A program made the translations under genes and the position numbers. 64,000 nt of DNA, taken from Bosea sp. RAC05. Its GTDB lineage: Bacteria > Pseudomonadota > Alphaproteobacteria > Rhizobiales > Beijerinckiaceae. Shown in pieces: positions 26,363 to 35,479 of this stretch. The DNA is taken from contig NZ_CP016464.1 in NCBI RefSeq assembly GCF_001713455.1, forward strand, positions 3,768,001 through 3,832,000, written 5' to 3'. The notes beneath the pieces are model-generated. The model saw only the letters and a list, made by a program, of their open reading frames with translations. It did not search any database and had not been told where the DNA came from. The first letter of the stretch is position 1; each line of letters begins with the position of its first letter.

Positions 26363-27271
26363 TCAATTCCTCCGCTGCGGATCGACGAGGTCGCGCACGC
26401 CGTCGCCGAGCAGGTTGAAGCAGAACACCGCCGTCATCAGCGCCAGCCCCGGGAAGAAGGCGATCCACCATTCGCCCGAGACGATGAAGCTCGCGCCCTC
26501 GGCGACCATGATCCCCCATTCCGGGGTGGGCGGGCGCACGCCGAGCCCGATGAAGGACAGGCCCGCCGCGTTGAGGATGGCGTAGCCCATGGTCAGCGAC
26601 ATCTGCACCGCCATGATCGGCATGATGTTGGGCACGATCTGCGTCAGCAGCAGCCGCCAGTCGGAATTGCCGGAGAGGCGCGCCGCCTGCACGAAGCCGG
26701 CCTCGCGACGCACATTCGCCTCGGCGCGGGCGACGCGGGCATAGAGCGGGAAATTGATGATCGCGGTGGCGATGACGATGTTGGTGACGCTGTTGCCGAG
26801 CGCAGCCACGATGCCCATCGCCAGCACAAAGAGCGGGAAGGCCATGATCGTGTCGGCGAGGCGCCCGACGACCTTGTCGACCCAGCCGCCATAGAAGCCG
26901 GCCATGACACCGGCGAGCCCGCCCATCGCGAAGACGAGCGCGACCGAGCAGACCGCGATGGCGAAGTCGAGCCGTGTCGCCACGATCACCCGGCTGAAGA
27001 TGTCGCGCCCGAGCTGGTCGGTGCCGAACCAGTGCCGTGCGCTCGGCGCCTGCAGGGCCGAGTTGGTATTGCTGGCGAGCGGGTCATAGGGGACCAGCGA
27101 AGGCCCGAAGATCGCAGCAAACAGGATCAGCGCGAAGAGCCCGAAGGCCAGCCCCGTCACCGGGTTCTCGGAGACGATGTGGCGGGCATGCGCCAGCAGG
27201 CTGGTCGAGGGCGGCGCCTCGAAGCGCAGCGCGGGAGCCGCGGCGGGGTCGATCTTGGTCATGTCGTTCAT
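26363..27271 (-). CDS. Peptide-type ABC transporter permease, DppC-like
   Basis: This 302-residue inner-membrane protein has an N-terminal OppC-type segment, GTDQLGRDIFSRVIVATRLDF (conserved in DppC) and about six membrane segments, with the EAA loop at ARAEANVRREAGFVQAARLSG. The C-terminal LGDGVRDLVDPQRRN is the standard DppC ending. It is 4 bases downstream of the DppB gene. It forms the pore with the DppB protein for the substrate bound by the 28.4-30.0 kb protein. Confidence 0.93.
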   Translation of the reverse strand: MNDMTKIDPAAAPALRFEAPPSTSLLAHARHIVSENPVTGLAFGLFALILFAAIFGPSLVPYDPLASNTNSALQAPSARHWFGTDQLGRDIFSRVIVATRLDFAIAVCSVALVFAMGGLAGVMAGFYGGWVDKVVGRLADTIMAFPLFVLAMGIVAALGNSVTNIVIATAIINFPLYARVARAEANVRREAGFVQAARLSGNSDWRLLLTQIVPNIMPIMAVQMSLTMGYAILNAAGLSFIGLGVRPPTPEWGIMVAEGASFIVSGEWWIAFFPGLALMTAVFCFNLLGDGVRDLVDPQRRN

Positions 27272-27275
27272 GCCC

Positions 27276-28289
27276 TCAGCCCTCCAGCCGGACGCGGGGA
27301 TCGATCACGCCGTAAAGCACGTCGATCATCAGGTTCAGCGCGACGTAGAGGATCGCCATCGTCAGCACGAAGCCCTGGATCGGGGCATAGTCGGAGGCGA
27401 TCAGCGCCTCGACCGCATAGGAGCCGACGCCCGGCCAAGCGAAGACCTTCTCGACCAGCACATTGGCGCCGAGCAGGAAGGAGAACACCATGCCCAGCGT
27501 GGTGACGACCGGCAGCATCGCGTTGCGGAAGGCATAGGTGCCGATGACCTTGCGGCTGGAGAGCCCGCTGGCGCGCGCGGTTCGCACGAAGTCGGCCCCG
27601 AGCACGGCGAGCATCGAGGCCCGCGTCATCCGCGTGATCGGGGCGAGCGAAAAGATCGCCAGCGTGATCGCCGGCAGCGCGATCTGGGCGAGCGCGGCGC
27701 GGAAGGTCGCGCCATCCCGCGCCAGCAGTGAATCCACGAGGTAGAGCCCGGTGATGCGGGCGGGTTCCGAAGCGAAGACGTCGAGCCGCCCCAGCGGCGC
27801 CGGCGCCCAGCCCAGGATGAAGTAGAACACGTAGACCAGCAGCAGCCCGGTGAAGAACACCGGCAGCGACACGCCCGCCGTCGCCACGATGCGGCAGAGA
27901 TGGTCGATCCAGGAGCCCTGGCGGACGGCGGCGAGCACGCCGAGCGGCAGCGCCACCGACATCGCCAGCAAGAGCCCCGCCAGCGTCAGCTCGGCCGAGG
28001 CCGGCAGCCGCTGGGCGAGATCGGCCGTCACCGGCTGGCCGGTCGTCAGCGACATGCCGAGATCGCCCTTCACCAGGGCGGTGACATAGGAGACGAACTG
28101 CACCGGCAGGGGCTGGTCGAGCCCGAGCTTGCTGCGGATCTCGATGATCGCCTCCGGCGAGGCGGCCGGGCCGGCGAAATAGGCAGCCGTATCGCCCGGC
28201 AGCACCCGCGTCAGCAGGAAGGTGACGATGATGACGCCGATCACCGAGGGGATCGTCGTCATCAGGCGCTGGCCGATCAGGCGAAGCAT
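27276..28289 (-). CDS. Peptide-type ABC transporter permease, DppB-like
   Basis: This 337-residue inner-membrane protein starts MLRLIGQRLMTTIPSVIGVI, typical of DppB, with six predicted membrane segments. The EAA-type loop is ARASGLSSRKVIGTYAFRNAM and the final segment is LNLMIDVLYGVIDPRVRLEG. It is the first permease gene of the operon, 136 bases after the binding-protein gene with a palindromic repeat between them. Confidence 0.93.
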   Translation of the reverse strand: MLRLIGQRLMTTIPSVIGVIIVTFLLTRVLPGDTAAYFAGPAASPEAIIEIRSKLGLDQPLPVQFVSYVTALVKGDLGMSLTTGQPVTADLAQRLPASAELTLAGLLLAMSVALPLGVLAAVRQGSWIDHLCRIVATAGVSLPVFFTGLLLVYVFYFILGWAPAPLGRLDVFASEPARITGLYLVDSLLARDGATFRAALAQIALPAITLAIFSLAPITRMTRASMLAVLGADFVRTARASGLSSRKVIGTYAFRNAMLPVVTTLGMVFSFLLGANVLVEKVFAWPGVGSYAVEALIASDYAPIQGFVLTMAILYVALNLMIDVLYGVIDPRVRLEG

Positions 28290-28317
28290 GGGGTCATCCT
28301 CCCGTCGCAGCAGACGT

Positions 28318-28408
28318 CGTCATTGCGAGCGCAGCGAAGCAATCCAGGCGGACGAAGCGTGCGCCCGCCCCTGGATTGCTTCGTCGGCTTCGCCGCCTCG
28401 CAATGACG
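28318..28408. repeat. Intergenic palindromic repeat, GTCATTGCGAGC family, copy 1
   Basis: The element reads CGTCATTGCGAGCGCAGCGA and on to CAATCCAGG at 28318-28348, and returns as CCTGGATTGC to CGCAATGACG at 28370-28408. The same family recurs at 35372-35452 and 48986-49066. Here it lies inside the transporter operon, between the binding-protein gene and the DppB gene, where its hairpin could lower downstream expression, as is common for binding-protein-first operons. Confidence 0.85.
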
Positions 28409-28425
28409 GCCAGTGGCCATCGGCG

Positions 28426-30015
28426 TCACACGCCCTTGGTCAGGTAGCGGAAGTCCGGCTCGCGACAGGGCTGGAACTGGTAGCCGCCGATGTTCTTCTG
28501 CAGCGCGACATCATGGGTCGGCTGGTTGATCGGCACCATCGGCACCTCGGCATTGATCAGCTTGATGAAGTCGATGACGTTGGCGTCGTAGGAGGCCTTG
28601 TCGGGGGCGAAGCGGGCGGCGTCGACGAGCTTGTCCAGCGCCGGGTTCTGGTAGGCGGCGATGTTGAAGATCGAGTTGTTGCCGTGCATCGTCCAGAACA
28701 GGTAGTAATCCGGATAGTCGAGCCAGCCCGCGAAGCGGTTGAGCACCATCGGATTGGTCTTCTTGGCGATCTCGGTGCGGAAATTGGCGCCCGGAACCTT
28801 GTTGATTTCGACCGTGATCCCGATCTGCGAGAGCGATTCCTTGATGAGCACCGCCATCGGCTCGGCCACGGTCGCGTTGCCGGCATCGAAATACAGCGTC
28901 GTCGAGAACGGGCCGCCCGCCGCATCGACCAGCGCCTTCGCCTTGGCGACGTCGGTGGTGTAGGGGAAGGGCTGCGGCCAGGCGACCTTCGGGGTCGTGC
29001 CGCCGGCCATCGAGACGCCGCGGCCGAACAGCGCCGCCTGCATGATCTTCTCGTAAGGCATCACCCAGGCGACGGCCTGGCGCAGGCGCACATCCTTGAA
29101 CGGGCCGACCTGCGTGTTGAGGTAGCAGCCCCAGACACCGTTGGGGATCGGCACGCCGACGACGTTGATCTTGCCGGCGTCGAGCAGGTCCTTGAAGTCC
29201 TTCGGCGGCAGCCCGTAGGACACGTCCGCATCCCCGCGCTCGATCAGCGCCCGGCGCGTCGAGGGCGAGGCGATGTCGCGCGCGATGATGCGGCGCAGCT
29301 GCGGCAGCTTTCCGCAGGCCCAGGCGTCGTTGCGGACATAGATCGTCTCGACGCCCGGCTTCCAGCTCTCGACCTTGAAGGCGCCGGAGCCGGCGATGTT
29401 GTTCTTCAGGTACTCCTTCGCCCACTGATCGCCGCCGCTGTTGGCGATGGCGAGCTCGGAGTCGAAGACGAACGGAATGGTGACCGCCAGGTTGGGCAGC
29501 GTCATCTTGTCCTTGCGCAGGAAGTCGATGCGGAAGGTCTTGTCGTCGACAGCGACGAACTGCTCGGGCTTCTCCAGCGAGCCGGCGTTCATCTGCGTGG
29601 TGGCGAAGCCGCCGATCGAGACCGCGCGGTCCATCGACCACTTCACGTCCTTGGCGGTGACCGCGCGACCCGAATGGAACTTGGCGTCGCGCAGCTTGAA
29701 GGTGGCGCTCATGCCGTCGGAGGCGACCTGGTAGCTCTCGGCCAGCTCGCCCTCGAGCTCACCCATCGCAATGGTGTTGCCGCCGCCGCCCGGGATCGGG
29801 ACCGGCTTGAAGCGCAGCAGGCGATCATAGCAGTTCAGCGAGACGCCGTTGACCGGCTGCGACGAGCCGATGCCCTGCATGTCCAGGCTGTTGGGCCCGT
29901 ATTCCTGCACGAGCAGCAGGGTTTCGGCCCGGCTCGGCGCCTGGGCCTGGGCACTGCCCTTGGCCACGAAGGGAGCAGCGAGGCCTGCGGCCAGGGCGGT
30001 GCGGCGCGTGATCAT
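28426..30015 (-). CDS. Peptide-type ABC transporter substrate-binding protein (family 5)
   Basis: This 529-residue periplasmic protein starts MITRRTALAAGLAAPFVAKG, a Tat-like signal ending at Ala-Gln-Ala near residue 24. Family 5 features include the loop LAESYQVASDGMSATFKLRDAKFHSG (in part), VTAKDVKWSMDRAVS and VRLRQAVAWVMPYEKI. It delivers its ligand to the DppBC and DppDF proteins encoded downstream. ATG at 30015 fits the signal and is preceded by GAGGA. A candidate GntR operator lies upstream at 30147-30166, shared with the biuret genes, so the ligand may be biuret or a related ureide; this is inference. Confidence 0.92.
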   Translation of the reverse strand: MITRRTALAAGLAAPFVAKGSAQAQAPSRAETLLLVQEYGPNSLDMQGIGSSQPVNGVSLNCYDRLLRFKPVPIPGGGGNTIAMGELEGELAESYQVASDGMSATFKLRDAKFHSGRAVTAKDVKWSMDRAVSIGGFATTQMNAGSLEKPEQFVAVDDKTFRIDFLRKDKMTLPNLAVTIPFVFDSELAIANSGGDQWAKEYLKNNIAGSGAFKVESWKPGVETIYVRNDAWACGKLPQLRRIIARDIASPSTRRALIERGDADVSYGLPPKDFKDLLDAGKINVVGVPIPNGVWGCYLNTQVGPFKDVRLRQAVAWVMPYEKIMQAALFGRGVSMAGGTTPKVAWPQPFPYTTDVAKAKALVDAAGGPFSTTLYFDAGNATVAEPMAVLIKESLSQIGITVEINKVPGANFRTEIAKKTNPMVLNRFAGWLDYPDYYLFWTMHGNNSIFNIAAYQNPALDKLVDAARFAPDKASYDANVIDFIKLINAEVPMVPINQPTHDVALQKNIGGYQFQPCREPDFRYLTKGV

Positions 30016-30339
30016 CGGGGTCTGTCCTCGGTTGGCAGGCTGGTGAAGGAACGGAACACGCCGGTTCGCTAGCAGGGAGCGTGCCAATTCCGATGACCTG
30101 TGATTCCAAGGGCTTCGGGCCGATCACCGCCGTCGCCCTGCCTGCCTTGCATGCCATTGTATGCACGACGGCAGATGGTGATGAATTTATGGGCAAACTC
30201 ACCGCCGCCTCCTGACTGGGCTTAATTGTTCGTTCAGAAGTCGGCTCGGTCGCCTGCGCACCGGCTCACGCCCCCTTGCGTCGCGGCGAATCCGCCTGTG
30301 GAGTTGCCTCGCCCGCGACACCGGGCCGGAGTGAAGCGG
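30016..30339. other. Divergent intergenic region between transporter and LysR gene
   Basis: This 324-base gap separates the leftward transporter operon from the rightward LysR gene. It contains the TTGCATGC/TTGTATGC pair at 30147-30166 and a relatively AT-rich stretch (GATGAATTTATGGGC near 30180) that could hold a promoter. LysR proteins often bind in such divergent gaps, but no clear T-N11-A operator was identified. No coding sequence was supported here. Confidence 0.5.
30147..30166. promoter_or_regulatory. Candidate GntR operator before the transporter operon
   Basis: TTGCATGCCA (30147-30156) is directly followed by TTGTATGCAC (30157-30166), two 10-base units on the same face of the helix. 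The sequence resembles the pair before atzF at 21358-21378. It lies about 132 bases upstream of the binding-protein start, in the 324-base gap shared with the LysR gene. Regulation by the GntR protein at 23.3-23.9 kb is proposed, not shown. Confidence 0.5.
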
Positions 30340-31263
30340 ATGCGCGCGCGTCAGATCGAAGTCTTCCGGATGGTGATGCGCTGCGGCACGCTCACCAGCG
30401 CCGCCGAAGCCCTGAACGTCTCGCAGCCGGCGCTCAGCCAGATCCTCCTGCACACCGAGGACGAACTCGGCTTCAAGCTGTTCCAGCGGGTCAAGGGCCG
30501 GCTGATCCCGACCCCGGAGGCCGAGGATCTCTACCCCGAGGTCGAACGCCTGTTCGGGGACCTCGAGGCCCTGCGCGGCCGCGCCCGCGACCTGCGCCAC
30601 GGCAAGGCCGGCATCGTCAGGCTTGCCGCCTCCGCCCCGCCTTCGCTTTCGGTCGTGCCGGAGGCGCTGCGCCATTTCCGCAGCGCTCACCCCGCCTTGC
30701 GGGTGCTCTCCTATGTCGTGCCGGCCGAGATCATCATGCGCATGCTCGACGACGGCCAGGCCGGGCTCGGCGTCGCCATGACCGACGAGCCGATGGCGGG
30801 GATCGACACCGAGATCATCGGGCGGACGCGGATGGTCTGCGTCCTGCCCGCGGGCCATGAACTGGCGGAAAAGGCGTCGATCGCCGCCGCCGACCTGCAG
30901 GACGAGACGCTGATCTCCTACCGCGCCACCTCCCTGCAGGGGCGGTTGCTGCGCGAGGCCTTCGGCCGCGAGGGGCTCGTTTTCCAGCCGGAAATGGAGA
31001 TCGACGTCTCGATCATCGGGCTCGCCTTCGTCCAGCAGGGGCTCGGGGTCGCGGTGGTGGACGGTCTCCTGCCCTGGCACAGCTTTCCCGGCCTCGTGAC
31101 CCGGCCCTTCCTCCCCGAGGTCTCGCTGCCGCTGTGCCTGCTGACCAGCGCGCGCCGCCCGCTCTCGCGCAGCCACGATCTCCTGCGCGCCCATCTGCGC
31201 ACCGCCTGCCGCAATCTCGGCCTGGCGGAGGCGGACAAGCCCGACCATAAGCCCGCCTTATGA
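30340..31263 (+). CDS. LysR-family transcriptional regulator
   Basis: This 307-residue regulator has an N-terminal helix-turn-helix (MRARQIEVFRMVMRCGTLTS then AAEALNVSQPALSQILLHTE) and a periplasmic-binding-like effector domain from about residue 90 (VRLAASAPPSLSVVPEALRHF). ATG at 30340 has GGAG 8 bases upstream; an upstream in-frame ATG would give a non-homologous 38-residue extension. It stands 76 bases before hyuA on the same strand and diverges from the transporter operon, so it may control either. Confidence 0.9.
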   Translation: MRARQIEVFRMVMRCGTLTSAAEALNVSQPALSQILLHTEDELGFKLFQRVKGRLIPTPEAEDLYPEVERLFGDLEALRGRARDLRHGKAGIVRLAASAPPSLSVVPEALRHFRSAHPALRVLSYVVPAEIIMRMLDDGQAGLGVAMTDEPMAGIDTEIIGRTRMVCVLPAGHELAEKASIAAADLQDETLISYRATSLQGRLLREAFGREGLVFQPEMEIDVSIIGLAFVQQGLGVAVVDGLLPWHSFPGLVTRPFLPEVSLPLCLLTSARRPLSRSHDLLRAHLRTACRNLGLAEADKPDHKPAL

Positions 31264-31339
31264 AGCGGGGTGGCCTTGCTCTTTGACGGCGAGGCGGGCG
31301 CGACCCGACACTGCCGCGCACTCCACGGACAGGCACATC

Positions 31340-33391
31340 ATGAGCTGGCGTATCGGCGTCGACATCGGCGGCACCTTCATCGACTTCTGTGCCCTCGAGA
31401 CTGGCACCGACCGCGTCGAGACCATCAAGGTCCTGACCACGCCGGACGAACCGGGCAAGGAACTGCTCGACGGGCTGCGCCTGCTGCAGGAGCGCCACGG
31501 CATCGCGCCCGGGGAGGTCGTCTCCTTCGTCCACGGCACCACCGTCGGCATCAACACCATCATCCAGCGCAAGGGCAGCCGGCTCGCGCTGATCACGACG
31601 GCCGGCTTCGAGGATGTCATCGAGCTCGCCCGGCTGCGCATGCCCGAGATGTACTCGCTATTCTGCGCCAGGCCCGAGCAGCTGATCCCGCGCGACCGCA
31701 TCCATGGCGTCCGCCAGCGCCAGCTCGCCAGCGGCGAGATCGCCGAGCCGCTCGACGCCGACGGGCTCGCCGCCGCCGTGGCCGCCATCCGCGCCAAGGG
31801 CGTCGACGGCGTCATCGTCTCCTTCCTCCATGCCTATCGCAATGGTGCCCATGAGGCGCAGGCCAAGGCGCTGATCGCGGAACTGGCGCCCGAGCTCTTC
31901 GTCTTCACCACCAGCGAGGTCTGGCCGGTGATCCGCGAATACGAGCGCACGACCACCGCGATCCTGAACGGCTATGTCCATCCTCGCGTGGCGGGCTATC
32001 TGACCGCGCTGGAAGAGGCGCTAGCCTCGCGCGGCGTGCCGGCAGCCCCGATGCTGACCAAGTCGAACGGCGGCATCATGAACGCCCCGACGGGCAAGCG
32101 CGCTTGCGTCAACATGCTGCTCTCGGGCACGGCGTCGGGAGTCATCGGCGCGGCCTGGCTGGCCGAGCAGGCCGGCGTCGGCAACGTGCTGACGCTCGAC
32201 ATCGGCGGCACCAGCGCCGACCTCGCGCTCATCATCGACGGCCAGCCGCAATTCGGCACCGGCGAGGTCGTCGGCGACTTCCCGCTCTTCCTTCCGAGCG
32301 TCTCCGTGACCTCCATCGGCAGCGGCGGCGGCTCGATCGCCTGGGCGGATGATTTCGGCGTGCTCAAGGTCGGCCCCGAAAGCGCCGGCTCGACGCCGGG
32401 GCCCGCCTGCTACGGCCGCGGCGGCACCCGCGCCACCGTCACCGACGCGATGGCGGCGAGCGGCTTCCTCGGCCACACCCCCCTCGCCTATGACCAGATC
32501 GGCATGGACCGCGCCCGCGCCGACGCGGTGATCGGCGACCTCTCCGCGAAGCTCGACCAGACGCCGCAGGCCACCGCCGAGGCGATCATCGCGGTGGCGG
32601 TCTCCGAGATGTTCGTCGAGGTCAACAAGCTCGTGGCGCGCTACGGCGTCGATCTGCGCGACTTCACGCTGATGCCCTTCGGCGGCGCAGGGCCGATGCT
32701 CGGCTGCTTCCTGGCGCGCGAACTCGGCATCCCCCGCGTTCTGGTGCCGCACCGGCCGGGCGTGGTCAGCGCGCTCGGCGGGCTGATCGCCGATGTGAAG
32801 GGCGACTTCATCCAGACCGTCTTCGCCGCGGCCGTGCCGGATGCGCTGCCGCTGCTGCGCGAGGCGCTGGCCAAACTCAAGGCGGATGGGCTGGCCTGGA
32901 TCCGGCAGGACCAGGGCTTTGACGGCCCCGTGGTCGAAACCTTGAGCGCCGACATGCGCTATCACGGCCAGTCCTTCGAGATCGAGGTGTCGCTGGATGA
33001 AGCCTGGCTGCGCGATGGTGACCTCGCCGCCATGACGGCCGCCTTCCACAGCCAGCATCTCGCCATCTACGACTTCAACGACGTCGGCGCCGAGGTGCAG
33101 ATCGTCAATCTGCGCCTGGTCGTCAGCGGCGCGACGCCGCGGCCGCGGCCCGCAGCGGCGGCGGACCAGCCGGCGGCGATGGCCACGCCCGCACGCCGGA
33201 TCGAGGTCTGGCTCGACGGCGCCAGCCGCGAGGTCGATCTCCATCACCGCGATGCCCTGCGCAACGGCCACCGCTTTTCAGGGCCGGCCGTCGTCGCCCA
33301 GCAGGACACGACGATCTGCATCCCCGAAGGCTTCGACGCCGAGGTCGATGCCCGCCTCAACCTCCACCTCATCCTGCGCAGCGAGGCCTGA
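31340..33391 (+). CDS. hyuA: Hydantoinase/oxoprolinase subunit A (HyuA)
   Basis: This 683-residue protein is the ATP-binding subunit of the hydantoinase/5-oxoprolinase/acetone carboxylase superfamily. The N-terminal phosphate loop is RIGVDIGGTFIDF, and the second actin-like motif is TLDIGGTSADLALI near residue 285, with GPMLGCFLARELGIP further on. Together with HyuB it hydrolyses a cyclic amide such as N-methylhydantoin or 5-oxoproline at the cost of ATP. It begins at ATG 31340 and is 2 bases from hyuB. The exact substrate is unknown. Confidence 0.92.
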   Translation: MSWRIGVDIGGTFIDFCALETGTDRVETIKVLTTPDEPGKELLDGLRLLQERHGIAPGEVVSFVHGTTVGINTIIQRKGSRLALITTAGFEDVIELARLRMPEMYSLFCARPEQLIPRDRIHGVRQRQLASGEIAEPLDADGLAAAVAAIRAKGVDGVIVSFLHAYRNGAHEAQAKALIAELAPELFVFTTSEVWPVIREYERTTTAILNGYVHPRVAGYLTALEEALASRGVPAAPMLTKSNGGIMNAPTGKRACVNMLLSGTASGVIGAAWLAEQAGVGNVLTLDIGGTSADLALIIDGQPQFGTGEVVGDFPLFLPSVSVTSIGSGGGSIAWADDFGVLKVGPESAGSTPGPACYGRGGTRATVTDAMAASGFLGHTPLAYDQIGMDRARADAVIGDLSAKLDQTPQATAEAIIAVAVSEMFVEVNKLVARYGVDLRDFTLMPFGGAGPMLGCFLARELGIPRVLVPHRPGVVSALGGLIADVKGDFIQTVFAAAVPDALPLLREALAKLKADGLAWIRQDQGFDGPVVETLSADMRYHGQSFEIEVSLDEAWLRDGDLAAMTAAFHSQHLAIYDFNDVGAEVQIVNLRLVVSGATPRPRPAAAADQPAAMATPARRIEVWLDGASREVDLHHRDALRNGHRFSGPAVVAQQDTTICIPEGFDAEVDARLNLHLILRSEA

Positions 33392-33393
33392 TC

Positions 33394-35364
33394 ATGGTCG
33401 ACAAGATCACCTTGCAGGTTCTGGCCAACCACTGCCGGGCGGCGGCCGAGAACATGGCCTACACGCTCTACCGCACGGCCCACTCGACCTTCGTCAAGGA
33501 GACCGAGGACTTCACCGTGATGGTGATGGACCGGACCGGCCGCGTCGTCGCTGTGCCGATGGATCTCGGCGCGACCTGGTATCCGGGCATGAACTACAAC
33601 CGCGCCATCGACCTCGTCGACGAATACCGGCCCGGCGACATCGCCTTCACCAACGATCCCTATAGCGGCTACCTCGCCACCCACGCGCCCGACACGCATC
33701 TGTGGAAGCCGATCTTCCATGAGGGCGAGATCGTCTGCTTCGTCGGCGGCCATGTCCACAACACCGACATGGGCGGCGCGGTGCCGGCTTCGCTCTCCCG
33801 CTCGCTGACGGAGATCCACCAGGAGGGCATCCGCTTCCCGCCGATGACGCTGATGCGCGACAGCGCCTTCGACGAGACGATCCTGCGGATCATGACGATG
33901 AACGTCCGCAAGCCCGCCCTCAACATGGGCGACCTGAAGGCGCTCGCCGGCGCGCTCAACACCGGCGAGCGCAAGATCCTGGCGATGGTCAGGAAGTTCG
34001 GCGCGAAGGGCTTCATGGACGGCCTCGACGGGCTGATGGACTATGCCGAGCATCAGGCCCGCGACATCCTGCGCGGTATGCCGGATGGCGAATACGTCTT
34101 CGCCGACTATGCCGACGAGGACGGCGTCGACGGCAATCCCTGCCGCCTCAAGCTGACGCTGACGATCAGGGGCGACGAGGCGATCCTCGATTTCACCGGC
34201 TCGGACCCGCAGCTGGGCTCCTCGCTCAACGTGCCCACCGGCTCCGACCCGCGCCACACCCTGCTGCTCGTCGGCGTCTACTACGTCCTCTACACGCTCA
34301 ATCCGCAGATCCTGCTCAACTCCGGCCTGACCCGGCCCTTCACCTGTATCGCGCCCGAGGGCACGGTGCTGAACCCGACCTTCCCGGCGGCCGTCGGCAT
34401 GCGCAGCCTGACCTGCGCAAGGCTGCGCAGCCTGGTCTTCGGCGCCTTCAGCCTCGCCGTGCCCGAGCGCATGCCCGCCGCGCCGGCGGGGTCGAGTTCC
34501 ATCGTCAACGTCATGACCACCGACGAGCGCACCCATCGCAGTGTCATCGCCGCGATCAACCCGGTCGTCGGCGGCGGCGGCGGCATGCCCCATCGCGACG
34601 GCACCAACGGCTCGGGCGCGGACGCCGCCTATCTCAAGAACACGCCGATCGAGATCACCGAGACCGAGGTGCCGATCCAGTTCACCCGCTATGGCCTGCT
34701 GCCGGATTCGGGCGGCCCCGGCCGCTGGCGCGGCGGCCTCGCCACCGTGATGGAGTTCAAGGTCTTCGCGCCGAACTCGCGCATCACCGTGCGCAACCGC
34801 GACCGCTCGATCTTCCGGCCCTGGGGCACGCTGGGTGGCCTGTCGGCCGAAACCTCGAATTTCATCATCAACCCCGGCGCGGCCGGCGAGCGCATCCTCG
34901 GCAACACCGACATCGCCATCGCCGAGCCGGGCGACGTCATCCACATCCACTCGCCGGGCGGCGGCGGGCGCGGCTGCCCGCTGGAGCGCGAGCCGGAGCG
35001 GGTGCGGCTCGATGTCGAGCGCGGCTATGTCGGGCTGGCAGCGGCTAAGGCGCGCTACGGCGTGGTGATGACCGACGGCGTCGTCGATGCCGAGGCGACG
35101 GCAGTCCTGCGCGCAACCCTACGCAAGGACGTCCACACCACCCATTTCCATTTCGGCCCGGAGCGCGACGCCTTCGAGTGCCTCTGGACGGCCCAGAATT
35201 ACGACGCCCTGACGCGTCTGCTCGCCGCCCTGCCGGTCCATTGGCGCTTCTTCGTCAAGACCAAGCTCTTCGCCGCGATGCGCGAGACTGCCAATGCGGG
35301 TGACGTGGCAACGGCCTTCACCGCCGTGCGGCGCGACTATCCGCAGGTGCCGGAGGTCGTCTGA
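33394..35364 (+). CDS. hyuB: Hydantoinase/oxoprolinase subunit B (HyuB)
   Basis: This 656-residue partner of HyuA has the family markers LQVLANHCRAAAENMAYTLYRTA, GDIAFTNDPYSG, HVHNTDMGGAVP and GGGGMPHRDGTNGSG. The C-terminal 100 residues (KDVHTTHFHFGPERDAFE) form an extra segment with HxHFGPER, seen in some HyuB-type proteins. The gene follows hyuA after 2 bases. A palindromic repeat follows 8 bases past the stop. Confidence 0.92.
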   Translation: MVDKITLQVLANHCRAAAENMAYTLYRTAHSTFVKETEDFTVMVMDRTGRVVAVPMDLGATWYPGMNYNRAIDLVDEYRPGDIAFTNDPYSGYLATHAPDTHLWKPIFHEGEIVCFVGGHVHNTDMGGAVPASLSRSLTEIHQEGIRFPPMTLMRDSAFDETILRIMTMNVRKPALNMGDLKALAGALNTGERKILAMVRKFGAKGFMDGLDGLMDYAEHQARDILRGMPDGEYVFADYADEDGVDGNPCRLKLTLTIRGDEAILDFTGSDPQLGSSLNVPTGSDPRHTLLLVGVYYVLYTLNPQILLNSGLTRPFTCIAPEGTVLNPTFPAAVGMRSLTCARLRSLVFGAFSLAVPERMPAAPAGSSSIVNVMTTDERTHRSVIAAINPVVGGGGGMPHRDGTNGSGADAAYLKNTPIEITETEVPIQFTRYGLLPDSGGPGRWRGGLATVMEFKVFAPNSRITVRNRDRSIFRPWGTLGGLSAETSNFIINPGAAGERILGNTDIAIAEPGDVIHIHSPGGGGRGCPLEREPERVRLDVERGYVGLAAAKARYGVVMTDGVVDAEATAVLRATLRKDVHTTHFHFGPERDAFECLWTAQNYDALTRLLAALPVHWRFFVKTKLFAAMRETANAGDVATAFTAVRRDYPQVPEVV

Positions 35365-35371
35365 GCCGCAC

Positions 35372-35452
35372 CGTCATGGCGAGCGCAGCGAAGCAATCCA
35401 GGAGCCGTCGAGCGAACCCGTCTGGATTGCTTCGCTGCGCTCGCAATGACGC
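35372..35452. repeat. Intergenic palindromic repeat, GTCATTGCGAGC family, copy 2
   Basis: CGTCATGGCGAGCGCAGCGA onward to 35402 is mirrored by TCTGGATTGC and CGCTCGCAATGACG at 35421-35452. It sits between the converging hyuB and MOSC genes and could terminate transcription from both sides. It belongs to the same family as copies at 28318 and 48986. Confidence 0.85.
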
Positions 35453-35479
35453 GGAAAGGGCTCGCCAGCCTCCCGAGCG

